DNA from: Desulfobacteraceae bacterium
Lineage (GTDB): Bacteria > Desulfobacterota > Desulfobacteria > Desulfobacterales > SURF-7
Assembly: GCA_003599865.1 (NCBI GenBank)
Contig: QZKS01000010.1
Location: 1 to 64,000, forward strand
DNA length: 64,000 bases
Reading direction: 5' to 3'
Shown: positions 53,199 to 62,533 of the stretch, piece by piece
Numbering within the stretch: the first letter of the stretch is position 1
Layout: every line of letters begins with the position of its first letter
Made by a program: the position numbers and the translations under genes
Notes under the pieces: model-generated
What the model was told of the DNA's origin: nothing
Databases searched by the model: none
Seen by the model: the letters and a program-made list of their open reading frames with translations, nothing else

Positions 53199-54251
53199 AT
53201 GAAAAAACAGAGAATCGGATTTACCTGTGCATACACACCCATTGCAATCGTGGATGCGGCAGGATTTGTTCCTTACCGGGTATTGCCCGTAACGGATGTG
53301 CCGGATCAGGCTGGCCGTATTCTTCATGACAATCTTTGCCCCCACGTCAAACGGGTGCTGGATCGCGCTCTTGAAAATGACCTGCCGGAAGACCTCACCG
53401 GCATGATCTTCATGAACAGCTGCGATGCCATGCGGAGACTCGCCGATGCATGGATGACGGTGCGGCCGGAAGATCATGTGATGATTCTCGACCTTCCCAC
53501 CACCGGCGGCCGGACGGACATTGCCTTTTTCGCGAAAGAGCTGGAAAGACTGTCCCATACGCTGGCAGCATGGTCAGGCAATCCGATAGCAGCCGATCAG
53601 ATTGCCCGGTCTGTCGAACAATACAACCAAATCGCCGACAACATCCGGACATTGAATGAATTTCTGGCGCAGGGAAAACTCAAGGGATCCGGGAAACGAC
53701 TGCAGGAACTGATCAATCAGGCCACATCCGCTCCATTTGCAGACTCCCTGACATTGCTGGATGCTGAAATCCGGAACAATCAGTTGAATCCCGCCAGGCA
53801 AAACGGAATCCCTGTTTTTCTGTTCGGCAATGTCATGCCGGACCCTGATTTTTTCTCATTGATTGAGGATTGCGGCGTTCAGATTGTCGGCAATGATTTT
53901 TGCACCAGCACCCGAATGTTTGAAAACCTGCCATGCACAGACAAGGAAACCCTTTTTACAGAGATCTCCGGACAGCTTCTGAATAAACCTCCCTGCGCCA
54001 GAACCTTTGACCCGGCCAGGCCCGGCAAAATTGCAGATGACGTTATTCAAAGAGCAAAATCACTCGGCGCCCAGGGGATCATCGGGCACAGCCTCAAGTT
54101 CTGCGATCCTTATCTGGCAAGGCTGCCGATGGTCAGAGACGCCGTCCAGGGAACGGATATTCCCCTGCTGCTTCTGGAAGGAGACTGCACCCTGCGTTCT
54201 TTCGGGCAGCAGAGAACAAGAATCGAAGCCTTTGTTGAAATGTTGAGGTGA
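53199..54251 (+). CDS. 2-hydroxyacyl-CoA dehydratase (HgdB) family subunit
   Basis: 350 residues from ATG 53199 (AGGTGA seven bases upstream; ATG 53190 also possible, overlapping the marR stop). The start MKKQRIGFTCAYTPIAIVDAAGFVPYRV is typical of the family. Cysteines expected to bind a [4Fe-4S] cluster appear in FMNSCDAMRR, in GNDFCTSTR and in LLEGDCTLRSFGQ. Family members include dehydratase subunits and double-cubane cluster proteins. The activator ATPase (HgdC) is not in the window. Confidence 0.85.
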   Translation: MKKQRIGFTCAYTPIAIVDAAGFVPYRVLPVTDVPDQAGRILHDNLCPHVKRVLDRALENDLPEDLTGMIFMNSCDAMRRLADAWMTVRPEDHVMILDLPTTGGRTDIAFFAKELERLSHTLAAWSGNPIAADQIARSVEQYNQIADNIRTLNEFLAQGKLKGSGKRLQELINQATSAPFADSLTLLDAEIRNNQLNPARQNGIPVFLFGNVMPDPDFFSLIEDCGVQIVGNDFCTSTRMFENLPCTDKETLFTEISGQLLNKPPCARTFDPARPGKIADDVIQRAKSLGAQGIIGHSLKFCDPYLARLPMVRDAVQGTDIPLLLLEGDCTLRSFGQQRTRIEAFVEMLR

Positions 54252-54255
54252 TGCC

Positions 54256-55491
54256 ATGATGAAGCAATATTTTGATGACCTGGTAAATGGAATCGAGGCC
54301 AAGCTCAAGGAAGACCCGGGCAGCATGAGTCCGAGAAAAATCTATGCTCTTGAGGTAGCCAAAATCGGAAGACGCCTGTACGGAGGCGAAGAGAGGGTTG
54401 CCTGGTGCGGTGTCACTGCGCCCTTTGATCTGCTTGCCGCCATGGGTATTACCTCCTGTTTTGTGGAATTTATCGGCGCCATGCTGGCATCCACGGGCAT
54501 GGTCTCTGAATTTCTCGCCGAGGCGGAACAGGCAGGATTTGCCGGAGACACCTGCGCCTATCACAAGTCGGTGCTGGGAGCCGCCCGCAAGGGCCTTATG
54601 CCGGTTCCCGATTTTCTGATCGCGACAAGCTGCCCCTGCACCGGCGGTCTGGCGGTGATGGAAACCCTTGCCCGCCATTTTCAAAAAGACCTGTTTGTTC
54701 TGAACATCCCCCAGGAGGAGACGCAACAGAGCGTCCAATACCTTGCCGATCAGATCCGGGATATGGTCAATTTTGTATCGAACCATACCGGAGAAGCCCT
54801 TTCCGAAGACCGGCTTCGGGAAGCCATCGCCCATACCAACAAGGCCAGAGAAATTATGGTCGACGTATACAAAATGGCCATGAACGTCCCCTCACCGGCC
54901 AATGGCCGACTGCTCGGCAATTTTGGAATCGTGGTTGCTCTGCTGCTGGGAACGAAAGCGGCAGTGGATGTTGCAACGGTTTACCGCGACTCATTCAAGG
55001 AAATGCTGGAAAAAGGCATCTCCGGAATCCCCGACGAGCGGATCCGTCTCCTCTGGATCCAGAACCGGATTCAATTTAAAAACCCTCTGATCGACATTCT
55101 GGAAACACAATACAATGCCTCCATTGTTTCCGATGAATTAAACGACATCACCTGGGACCCGATTGATCCGGATGACCCGTATATCGGTCTTGCCAGAAGA
55201 GCCATTTCCATTCCGTTCAACGGGCAGGGCAGTAGAAGGATCAAACATCTTCAACAGATGGCAAAAGATTACAAGATCGACGGGGCTATCAACCCCTGCC
55301 ACTGGGGATGCCGGCAGGGAAGCGGTGCAAGGGGTCTGATCAGTAAAGGACTGGGTGAGGTAGGCGTACCGGTATTAAACCTGGAAGTGGACTGCATTGA
55401 TTCCCGAAATTTTGCCGAAGGACAATTAAAGACGCGCCTTGAGGCCTTTACGGAAATGCTGGATCACCGGTCCTCACCCTGGGAGGCCTGA
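54256..55491 (+). CDS. 2-hydroxyacyl-CoA dehydratase (HgdB) family subunit, second
   Basis: 411 residues, four bases after the first subunit gene. It contains CGVTAPFDLLAAMGITSCFVEFIG, in part, the cluster block DFLIATSCPCTGGLAVME, and the C-terminal cysteine pair NPCHWGCRQGSGARG. The two genes together give the usual heterodimer. Without the activator or a CoA transferase nearby, the reaction cannot be named; a reductive dehydratation or a reductase role is open. A decayed copy of part of its 3' end lies at 62534. Confidence 0.85.
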   Translation: MMKQYFDDLVNGIEAKLKEDPGSMSPRKIYALEVAKIGRRLYGGEERVAWCGVTAPFDLLAAMGITSCFVEFIGAMLASTGMVSEFLAEAEQAGFAGDTCAYHKSVLGAARKGLMPVPDFLIATSCPCTGGLAVMETLARHFQKDLFVLNIPQEETQQSVQYLADQIRDMVNFVSNHTGEALSEDRLREAIAHTNKAREIMVDVYKMAMNVPSPANGRLLGNFGIVVALLLGTKAAVDVATVYRDSFKEMLEKGISGIPDERIRLLWIQNRIQFKNPLIDILETQYNASIVSDELNDITWDPIDPDDPYIGLARRAISIPFNGQGSRRIKHLQQMAKDYKIDGAINPCHWGCRQGSGARGLISKGLGEVGVPVLNLEVDCIDSRNFAEGQLKTRLEAFTEMLDHRSSPWEA

Positions 55492-55494
55492 CCC

Positions 55495-55530
55495 TATATC
55501 CTTAGTGTGGTACAAAACCGGTATGTTCCG
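55495..55530 (-). pseudogene. Remnant of the GNAT gene 3' end
   Basis: Read on the minus strand this encodes RNIPVLYHTKDI, close to the C-terminus of the GNAT protein at 62.6 kb (REMPVFVLHKDI). The DNA shares TATATCCTT and TACAAAACCGG-type stretches with 62571-62597. It directly follows the hgdB stop. Confidence 0.6.
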
Positions 55531-55573
55531 AGTCCCCCAAACACCACACGACATATCGCATAGGAAAAAAATG

Positions 55574-55602
55574 TTGACACACAATCAACTTACGCATACA
55601 AT
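55574..55602 (+). promoter_or_regulatory. Promoter upstream of the Tat lipoprotein gene
   Basis: TTGACA (55574-55579), a 17-base spacer and TACAAT (55597-55602). TTACGCATAC (55590-55599) is the exact inverse of the box in the marR promoter. Three TCCTTATA-like direct repeats follow at 55620-55645. Confidence 0.65.
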
Positions 55603-55756
55603 CTTCTTCAAAAAAAGCATCCTTATATCCTTATATCCTTTATCCTTGAAATCCAGAGACGCAAAGCCGGGGTTCTAACTGCCAACTATTCTGATCGGCT
55701 GATTGATAGGTTGTCGCCTTGACCGTCGAGGTTGGGGGGTTGAAAGGAATCAAACA

Positions 55757-57097
55757 ATGGTCGATTACAGTCGAAGAGATTTCATCCGGATGACCGGTTA
55801 CGCGCTGGGTGGCGTCCTGCTCACCGGGTGCGGAGGCGGGGGCTCATCACCCAATGGATATCGTTTTTACCGGCTCAAGGCGACCGGTGACACGGCCGGC
55901 GACGGGGCCCGCGCCATGACGATAGCGGACTTTGGCGGTTCGGTCCACATCAGTGACGGCGGCGTGATTACCTTTGATGCCTACGATGCCGGCAAGCGGC
56001 ACGGCCTCTTTCAGCTCGAGGTCGATTTCGACCGCTATAAGCCTCTGATCGTCCGCCAGGAAACCAGCCTGATTTCCGGCGAAGTACTCAACGATCTGCG
56101 CGTGGTGCGCGATTTCGCCGCCCATGACGTGGATGGCCTGGGTAATATCGCGGCCATTGTGCAACCGAAAGCTTCGGGCAAAAATGGCCATTACTTCGGT
56201 GGGTTGTATTACAAGCGCCGGCATGCCGACGTTGTTCCAATACTGATCTACGGTGACGAATTGGATGACGGCGACACCATCGCCGGCGGCCATTTCGGTG
56301 ACCTCGCCCTGTGTGAAAACAACGGAATCCTGGTGGTCGCCAACCATCTGCCGAAAACACCCGGTTCCGGCACCGGACGCGGCTTGATCCACCTGCCCGA
56401 TCCGGCGGGGGGGCTGACCACCGTCAACCGGCTGCTCGGGGTGGAAGATTTCATCAACCGGACCGATCACCTGATACAGGGATTCGGCCTCGTGGATGTG
56501 GGACTGAACGGCGTGTTTGCGGTCAACGCCAGTGCGGCGCCGTCCGATCTGCTGACGGCCGGCAGCGTAGACACCCAGCATTGCCTGCTGACCGCTCACC
56601 TTTCGGCACCGAACGACCACATGCTGCTGGCCGCCCCATCCGCCATAGCCACCTCCCTGCACACCGGCGGCATCAGCTACGGGCCGCGGGTCGGCGCCGA
56701 CGGCACGGTCTTTACCAAGGTCGGCGGCTTTGAGGGGAACAACGCCGAAGCCCTGGTCAAGGACGGGGAAGTGATCCGGCGCACCGATATGGCCGGCCTG
56801 TACGGTGAATATGCGGCCAGTTTCACGTCGGGAGCAACGGCCGCGGACGGTACCTATTACTATACCCAGTACGTGGAAAACGCCAACGGCACGGTTTCCA
56901 TCGATCTGCTGATGTATGACGGCAGCGGCCATCATCTCCTGCTTTCCGTCGGCGACCGGATCGCCAATGTCGATGAACCGATAGCCAATATCATATTTTC
57001 CACCACCACCAATCACGTGGATGGCAACAACCGGATTGTCATGTTGTGCCAGTTTGCCGATGAGACCACCGGTCTGGTGGTTGGTGTTCCCGTTTAA
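55757..57097 (+). CDS. Tat-exported lipoprotein of unknown function
   Basis: 446 residues from ATG 55757 (AGGAA upstream). The signal peptide has the twin-arginine motif SRRDFIRMTG and a lipobox LLTGC, so the folded protein is exported and anchored. The mature part is glycine-rich beta-structure with repeated D-G/G-D turns (GSVHISDGGVITFDAYDAG, GGLIHLPDPAGG-like), which may form a propeller. No enzyme family is recognised. It begins a four-gene set that ends with a PQQ-type sugar dehydrogenase gene, so a role in periplasmic oxidation is possible. Confidence 0.8.
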   Translation: MVDYSRRDFIRMTGYALGGVLLTGCGGGGSSPNGYRFYRLKATGDTAGDGARAMTIADFGGSVHISDGGVITFDAYDAGKRHGLFQLEVDFDRYKPLIVRQETSLISGEVLNDLRVVRDFAAHDVDGLGNIAAIVQPKASGKNGHYFGGLYYKRRHADVVPILIYGDELDDGDTIAGGHFGDLALCENNGILVVANHLPKTPGSGTGRGLIHLPDPAGGLTTVNRLLGVEDFINRTDHLIQGFGLVDVGLNGVFAVNASAAPSDLLTAGSVDTQHCLLTAHLSAPNDHMLLAAPSAIATSLHTGGISYGPRVGADGTVFTKVGGFEGNNAEALVKDGEVIRRTDMAGLYGEYAASFTSGATAADGTYYYTQYVENANGTVSIDLLMYDGSGHHLLLSVGDRIANVDEPIANIIFSTTTNHVDGNNRIVMLCQFADETTGLVVGVPV

Positions 57098-57108
57098 GGA
57101 GAAACAGG

Positions 57109-58308
57109 ATGGATATCCATAAAACCCTGATCGGTACCGCGGTCAACCCGACCATAAGCGGGGGCGTGAATCTATACGAGTACCTTCACTTTCCCAACGA
57201 CTGGTCCAAAAGCGTTTCAATAACCGCCTGGGATGTCGGCAGCGACTTCGACATCAAGGTTCTCGAGGGAAAAATCAATACCCGCGCCGCCTTCGCCATC
57301 GATTTCGGGCTCGCCGGACCAAATTGGGCCGGCCGGATGTTCGTCGAGGGATCCGCCTCAGCGGATGAAATCAGGCTGGATGTGCTGGAGGATGACTTCA
57401 AGGCCGGCATGCTGCTCGGTATCGGCTTTAATCCCCAGCTTGCATTGAACCTGCAAGCGTATACCTGGCAATTCCGCAAGTGGCACTGGCCCCAGAAGGA
57501 ATGGAATACCATCTGCAATTTTTCCATCGACAAGACCTTTGATCTGGTCGGTTTCCTGTACAACCAGATTATCAAGCCCTGGCTGATCGATGGCATCAAG
57601 GACCTGGAAGACGAAATTCCGCTGGCGTTCATCCATCTCCTGGTCGACCTGATCCCTTCCGCCTCCCCCAACCTGATTGCCAACAATAACAACATCATTG
57701 ACTATGTGGCTGCCGACGGAGCGGATGCCGGTTGGACATGGCAGGGGCTGGTCATGTCTCCCGACCTGAACTTCCAGTGGGACTTGATCGAAATGGCGGT
57801 GGCGCTGGCGGAGACCATCGCCCTGATTCCGCCCGTCACCGAATTCGGTGAGGCGGCTGCGGTGGTGGACAGTACGACCAAATGGCTCAGGCCCAAAGTG
57901 ACCTCTGGTCCGGTGGTCGGGGTGGTGCTGAATGTGCATTTGAAGATATCCGGCATTACCGCGTTCGTTGATGACACGGCGACCGTTACCACCAAAAATA
58001 TCCGTACCGACGGCGTATCCGTGGTGGCCGATATCGACACCGGAAGCGAACATATCGAGTCCATCAACCGCATAGGGGTTGAATTCACCCACCGGGCCGG
58101 CATCACTTTCGAAGTGGGCTGGCATACCGGGTTGTTTTGGCTGAAAATACTCGGCTACGACTTCAAAAAGATGTACAACGCCACCGACCTGATCGATATT
58201 GCGGAAATCCCCATCTCCGAGCAGTATCGGTACCGATTGACCAATACCCTTGGCAACACCTCGGCCGCCGCCGAAAAGGTATTGCTGAAATCATGGATCT
58301 TCAATTGA
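57109..58308 (+). CDS. Hypothetical protein of the Tat-lipoprotein cassette
   Basis: 399 residues, with no signal peptide seen at the N-terminus (MDIHKTLIGTAVNPTISGGVNLYEY). It has alternating beta-rich stretches, the aromatic segment WQFRKWHWPQKEWNT near 125, and a long acidic middle. AAGGAG precedes the ATG, 11 bases after the previous stop, so it is co-transcribed. I do not recognise a family. Confidence 0.75.
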   Translation: MDIHKTLIGTAVNPTISGGVNLYEYLHFPNDWSKSVSITAWDVGSDFDIKVLEGKINTRAAFAIDFGLAGPNWAGRMFVEGSASADEIRLDVLEDDFKAGMLLGIGFNPQLALNLQAYTWQFRKWHWPQKEWNTICNFSIDKTFDLVGFLYNQIIKPWLIDGIKDLEDEIPLAFIHLLVDLIPSASPNLIANNNNIIDYVAADGADAGWTWQGLVMSPDLNFQWDLIEMAVALAETIALIPPVTEFGEAAAVVDSTTKWLRPKVTSGPVVGVVLNVHLKISGITAFVDDTATVTTKNIRTDGVSVVADIDTGSEHIESINRIGVEFTHRAGITFEVGWHTGLFWLKILGYDFKKMYNATDLIDIAEIPISEQYRYRLTNTLGNTSAAAEKVLLKSWIFN

Positions 58309-58336
58309 TCGGACCATCGAATCGAGGTCGTTAAAA

Positions 58337-59506
58337 ATGGAAATCGCTTCCCGTCAGGAGCTTGCCAGGGTGTTACGTTCGCCCGATGCTGCGGAACGGC
58401 ATCTGCTGTTCGAGTCGCTTAACCAGGCCTTCGAGGAGGCCCAGGAGCAGGGCCGGCAAATCAACCAAGAGGCCCTGGACGAGATTTACCTGTGCTATTG
58501 CGAGGACGGCATCGATCGCACCTGGTATGCCTACTTATTGCTTCGACTGCCCAACCCATACCGCATCGAGGTGGCCAAAAAGGAATTTGTCGGCACCAGA
58601 AACAACAAGATCCTCCTGCTGGCCGCGGCACAGATGGCGCGACTTCCAGAACCGGAGCGGATCGCCTTTCTTAGCCCGCTGGTGATGGATGCAAGCAATG
58701 CGGCGCGTTGTCGCGCCGCTGCGAATCTCCTGGATGACTGTTTCGGCCGGCTTGATACCGGGGTTGCCCTTCGGACCGCACTCATTTCCGACCATGAGCT
58801 GCCGCTGCCGGCCCTGAACACAGAAACCCTCGAGTTTTGGCTGCAGGAACTCCGGGGCCCTTATCCCAGCTCAACCGAGAAAGCGCTGTTGAGGCTGGGA
58901 ACCGGTGCGCTGGAATTCCTGCTGACGACCTGGCGAGAGCTTCCACCGCCGGTCCGGATCTGGGTGATGTGCGCAGCCGCTGAACGCAACCTGGCGCCCC
59001 TCGGGCACAGGCTCAAGGAAACTCTCCGCGACTGCAGCGACGTCGAATTGCTGGTGGCAGCCCTGGAGTGCAGCAAGGCCCTCAGTCTCGGTGACGAACG
59101 GTTGCTGGTGCCCCTTTATGACCACCCGCATCCCTCGGTTCGTGCGGCGGCCATCGCCGCGGGCCATGCCAGACCCGATTGGGCGGAACGCTTCGCCACC
59201 GAGGAGTCGGAGCCGGTGCGCCTGGCCATTCTCGATCAAGTGGGTTGTCAGAGTGACGTCGGTTCCATGGAGTTTCTGATGTGCTGTCTAAGAGACCCGA
59301 GTTGGCGGGTCCGGGCCCGGGCGACCGAAGCCCTGGTGGCCCGGGCGCCCGCATCGCTGGAACCTTTACGCGCAGCCCTGGGGGATGTGGATGAGCGGGT
59401 CAAGGTGGCGGCGGCCAAGGGCCTTTATCGACTGGGGAGGGAAGACTGGATCAGCGCCGATCTCCAAACCGCTTCTTTCTATGAAATATTCGAACGAAGT
59501 ATGTAA
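58337..59506 (+). CDS. HEAT-repeat protein
   Basis: 389 residues, almost wholly helical. Repeats of about 30 residues are visible in the C-terminal half: LLVPLYDHPHPSVRAAAIAAGHA, MCCLRDPSWRVRARATEALVARA and LRAALGDVDERVKVAAAKGLYRLG, each with the P/D-V-R-x-x-A core. Such solenoids bind partner proteins. It lies 28 bases after the previous gene and 12 bases before the sugar dehydrogenase gene. Confidence 0.85.
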   Translation: MEIASRQELARVLRSPDAAERHLLFESLNQAFEEAQEQGRQINQEALDEIYLCYCEDGIDRTWYAYLLLRLPNPYRIEVAKKEFVGTRNNKILLLAAAQMARLPEPERIAFLSPLVMDASNAARCRAAANLLDDCFGRLDTGVALRTALISDHELPLPALNTETLEFWLQELRGPYPSSTEKALLRLGTGALEFLLTTWRELPPPVRIWVMCAAAERNLAPLGHRLKETLRDCSDVELLVAALECSKALSLGDERLLVPLYDHPHPSVRAAAIAAGHARPDWAERFATEESEPVRLAILDQVGCQSDVGSMEFLMCCLRDPSWRVRARATEALVARAPASLEPLRAALGDVDERVKVAAAKGLYRLGREDWISADLQTASFYEIFERSM

Positions 59507-59518
59507 AAGGAGAAAGCC

Positions 59519-60748
59519 ATGAACTGCAAAACAACAAGGGCGCTCCCCGTGATATGCACGGTCCTGTTCGTGGCCGTTTTTGTCCATTTCAATTACGGTA
59601 GGTCCACTGCGGCTGAAGGTAGCGAACCGCTGATAAGCCGTACGGTGTTGATGTCGGGACTCAGCGATCCATGGGATCTGGCGTTTGCATCCGACGGGGC
59701 CATGCTGTTTACGGAAAAATGCCGCGGGCTGTCCGTACGTACCTCTGACGGAACGGTCCGGCATTTATTCGGGGCAACCGATGCTGCCCTTAAGGCCGAC
59801 GACTTTTTCTGCCAGGGGCAAAGCGGCATGCTGGGTGTCGCACTTGATCCGGCATTTGACGAAAACCGATACGCATACGTCTATATGGCCTCCAATACCG
59901 GCAGGTCCACAACCAATACCGTCGTGCGCCTCACCGTCAATAAAACCTACACCGGCGTGGCCGACCGCAAAGACATTATCACCGACATCCCGTTTAAGCA
60001 ATCCTTCAACTGGTGGGGCAAAGCGGGCGCGCACAGCGGCGGCCGCATTCGATTCAGCCCGTTTGATGGCTATCTGTACGTAACCACCGGCGACAACCAC
60101 AATGGGCCGCTGCCGCAGGATCTTTCTCGCCTGGGCGGCAAGATATTGCGGATCGACCGCGACGGCAAAGCCGCAAACGGCAACAATACACCGTCCGGAG
60201 GTGATCCGAGAATCTTCACCTATGGACATCGCAATGTGCAGGGCATTGCGTTTCATCCCGGAACGGGCCAGGCATTTATCTCTGAACATGGCCCCGGCCA
60301 TAACGATGAAGTGACACCACTTGCAGCGGGCGGCAATGGAGGCTGGGACCCCGCACCCACAAAAGGGGTGTCGTGCGCGAGCGATTATTGCGGTTATACG
60401 TCCAACACACCCGACGGCACACCGACGCCCATGACGGATTTTGCCCGATTCCCCAACGCTCTCAGACCATCGTGGGACAACCGCGGCGTTTCTGAAGGGA
60501 TGGGGCCGTGTGTTTTCCTGAATGGTCCGCACTGGAAGGCCTGGGAGGGTCGACTGGCGGTCGGATTCCTGCGTGGGGCGCGCATCGAGCTTTTGCAGTT
60601 GAATGCGGCCGGCATGACGATCAAAACAACTACCATCTCCGATCTGCCGTCACAGCGTATGCGCTCGCTTGTTCTAGGGCCGGATGGCGCCATTTATGTT
60701 GCCACCGACGCAGGAGAAATCTGGCGACTGGAAAACGCCGAAAAGTGA
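59519..60748 (+). CDS. PQQ-dependent sugar dehydrogenase (GDH-B/YliI-like)
   Basis: 409 residues. A signal peptide (VICTVLFVAVFVHF) precedes a six-bladed propeller. Family blocks are present: LSDPWDLAFASDGAMLFTEK, QSGMLGVALDPAFDENRYAYVYMA, AGAHSGGRIRFSPFDGYLYVTTGD with the conserved His, SRLGGKILRIDRDG, and YGHRNVQGIAFHPGTGQAFISEHGP. Members oxidise sugars in the periplasm with PQQ, although some bind it poorly. No PQQ synthesis genes are in the window. AAAGGAGAAAG precedes the ATG. Confidence 0.92.
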   Translation: MNCKTTRALPVICTVLFVAVFVHFNYGRSTAAEGSEPLISRTVLMSGLSDPWDLAFASDGAMLFTEKCRGLSVRTSDGTVRHLFGATDAALKADDFFCQGQSGMLGVALDPAFDENRYAYVYMASNTGRSTTNTVVRLTVNKTYTGVADRKDIITDIPFKQSFNWWGKAGAHSGGRIRFSPFDGYLYVTTGDNHNGPLPQDLSRLGGKILRIDRDGKAANGNNTPSGGDPRIFTYGHRNVQGIAFHPGTGQAFISEHGPGHNDEVTPLAAGGNGGWDPAPTKGVSCASDYCGYTSNTPDGTPTPMTDFARFPNALRPSWDNRGVSEGMGPCVFLNGPHWKAWEGRLAVGFLRGARIELLQLNAAGMTIKTTTISDLPSQRMRSLVLGPDGAIYVATDAGEIWRLENAEK

Positions 60749-61345
60749 ATCCCGGAACATCTCGGGCTTTGGCTGACACATAACCATGATCCGCCACCGC
60801 CCCAGGCTCAAACAGTACCAGTGTCATATGATCATGCATACTCCCGGATTCCGCCATATGATTACCGGACATAACCCCATTACACGCTTATCCCAATTTG
60901 GAACACCCAAATAAAATAAATCTATTTTTCAGAATAGTTAGTTCGGTAACTACTTTTTGGCATAGACCTTATTGGAACGTCCCCGATCAAAGCGATTATC
61001 CTTTTTTTCAATCCATTCTTATTGTTTGCCGCCAATAACACCAAAGAGACAAAAAAAGGTCTATATACAACCACCTGTAAATATGACCTTATTTTTTACC
61101 GGATCATAACCGCCATGGAAGCAGGTTTAAAAATAATGATTCCTATAATTCAAAAATGATGGGCGATATGATCGTGAATATCGGAAAAATGGCACAAAGA
61201 TTGTAATCACTTGTACTCACAAAGATTGTACGGATGAAAAGTGATGAATAACGGCATATCTATTCCCTACCCTCTATCTGAAGTATCTGAAAAAATGATG
61301 CCAAAGAAAGGAAAATGCACCATTCAATCGAAAGGAAATTTCGCG
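60749..61345. other. Intergenic region holding repeat B
   Basis: No gene is supported. The region carries repeat B and A/T-rich DNA downstream. A possible upstream extension of the GDSL frame from 61241 lacks a ribosome site. Confidence 0.5.
60886..61041. repeat. Dispersed intergenic repeat, copy B
   Basis: Same orientation as copy A at 22637-22790 and alignable over its whole length with scattered substitutions and small gaps. It lies upstream of the GDSL hydrolase gene. No protein is conserved between the two copies. Confidence 0.75.
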
Positions 61346-62269
61346 ATGTGGATAAAAAAACAATTCATGCTAATATTTTTAATGGCACTTGCCATCTTAC
61401 TATCCGGTGGATCAGCGACGGCGTATGATACGGTCGTCGTATTCGGAGATAGTCTGTCGGATAACGGCAATCTTTTTCAAGCGGACCTCTCTCAATTTCC
61501 GGATCCCCATCGTTATTGGCAGGGCCGTTTTTCCAATGGACCGGTTTGGGTGGAATACCTTACCGATCCCGATATGCTGAATGCGTCACTTGTAGATAGA
61601 GCAATAGGAGGAGCCCAAACCGGTGGACTTGAGTCGGCAGAACTTTTAGCACAAGTTTACTTTCATATTAACGACACTGCTTCACCCTCACCGAATACCC
61701 TTTTCGTGATCTGGATCGGTGGTAACGATTTTTTAAGCGGTGATAGAAATGCCAAAGCTTCTGTGGAAAAAATTCGGTCGGCACTGCAAATCCTTACGGA
61801 TTATGGTGCCGGCCGCTTCCTGTTGTTAAATTTGCCGGACTTAGGTGTTCTGCCGCAATATTCCGGGACGGCCGACGCAGAAGCCGCCACCAATTTTTCG
61901 ACAGAATTCAATACTGAACTTTCACCAATATTAGCCCAGTTTCAACAGGATAACCCACAGGTTCTGATTTATCAATTGGATATATATATGATGTTTTCGG
62001 AAATCCTCCAAAATCCAAATCAATACGGATTTACGAATGTAACCGAGGAATCACCCAATTTTTCCGTGGAAGACAATTTTGATAACAGTGCAGGGTATAT
62101 GTTCTGGGATAATAAGCACCCGACAACCGAAACACATGCGTTAATAGCGGATCGGGCCTTCCTGCTTGTAGACGATACGAATGAAACGCCAAGTGAAACG
62201 CCGGATGAAGGCAGCAAGGATGATGATAGTACTTGTTTCATATCCACCTTACTGTTCATAAGGAGGTAA
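61346..62269 (+). CDS. Secreted GDSL/SGNH hydrolase (lipase or phospholipase-like)
   Basis: 307 residues from ATG 61346 (AAAGGAAA upstream). A signal peptide ends near SATA. SGNH blocks follow: FGDSLSDNG (Ser nucleophile), GRFSNGPVWVEYL, WIGGNDF (Asn), and the C-terminal Asp/His pair in WDNKHPTTETH. It is close to the thermolabile-hemolysin group. The tail is acidic, then ends S-T-C-F-I-S-T-L-L-F-I-R-R, which resembles the CFI(A/S)T motif of some surface-sorting C-termini, though shortened. Codon use is A/T-richer than in the sugar dehydrogenase gene. Confidence 0.9.
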   Translation: MWIKKQFMLIFLMALAILLSGGSATAYDTVVVFGDSLSDNGNLFQADLSQFPDPHRYWQGRFSNGPVWVEYLTDPDMLNASLVDRAIGGAQTGGLESAELLAQVYFHINDTASPSPNTLFVIWIGGNDFLSGDRNAKASVEKIRSALQILTDYGAGRFLLLNLPDLGVLPQYSGTADAEAATNFSTEFNTELSPILAQFQQDNPQVLIYQLDIYMMFSEILQNPNQYGFTNVTEESPNFSVEDNFDNSAGYMFWDNKHPTTETHALIADRAFLLVDDTNETPSETPDEGSKDDDSTCFISTLLFIRR

Positions 62270-62344
62270 ATACCAAAATCCCGGAAGATGAGAACGTTGA
62301 ATAATACCCAACAACCCGTTTAATGATGAAAAGGAGAGATGATC

Positions 62345-62530
62345 ATGATTAATTTCTATAAGCGACTGATTCCAATTTTGTTGAGTTTGATGTTGGCAGT
62401 GGCAGTGGTTGGATGTGATAAACAGGGACCTGCTGAAAATGCGGGAGAAGCAATTGACAATCAGGTGGAAAAAACGCAGGAGGCAATAGACGAAAACGCC
62501 GAGAAAGCCCGGGATTACATTAAAGAATGA
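62345..62530 (+). CDS. Small lipoprotein with amphipathic helix
   Basis: 61 residues from ATG 62345 (AAGGAGAG upstream; ATG 62339 is too close to it). The signal peptide ends AVVGC, so Cys24 is the likely lipidation site. The mature 38 residues form a charged helix (QVEKTQEAIDENAEKARDYIKE, in part). Similar small lipoproteins of the entericidin/YtxH kind are envelope stress proteins, but no exact family is assigned. Confidence 0.75.
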   Translation: MINFYKRLIPILLSLMLAVAVVGCDKQGPAENAGEAIDNQVEKTQEAIDENAEKARDYIKE

Positions 62531-62533
62531 AAC

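Noticed and set aside
55847..57016. Long open frame (389 codons) on the minus strand opposite the Tat lipoprotein gene
   Set aside because: It is the GC-rich shadow of the plus-strand gene, which has a Tat signal, lipobox and ribosome site; the shadow has none and resembles no family.
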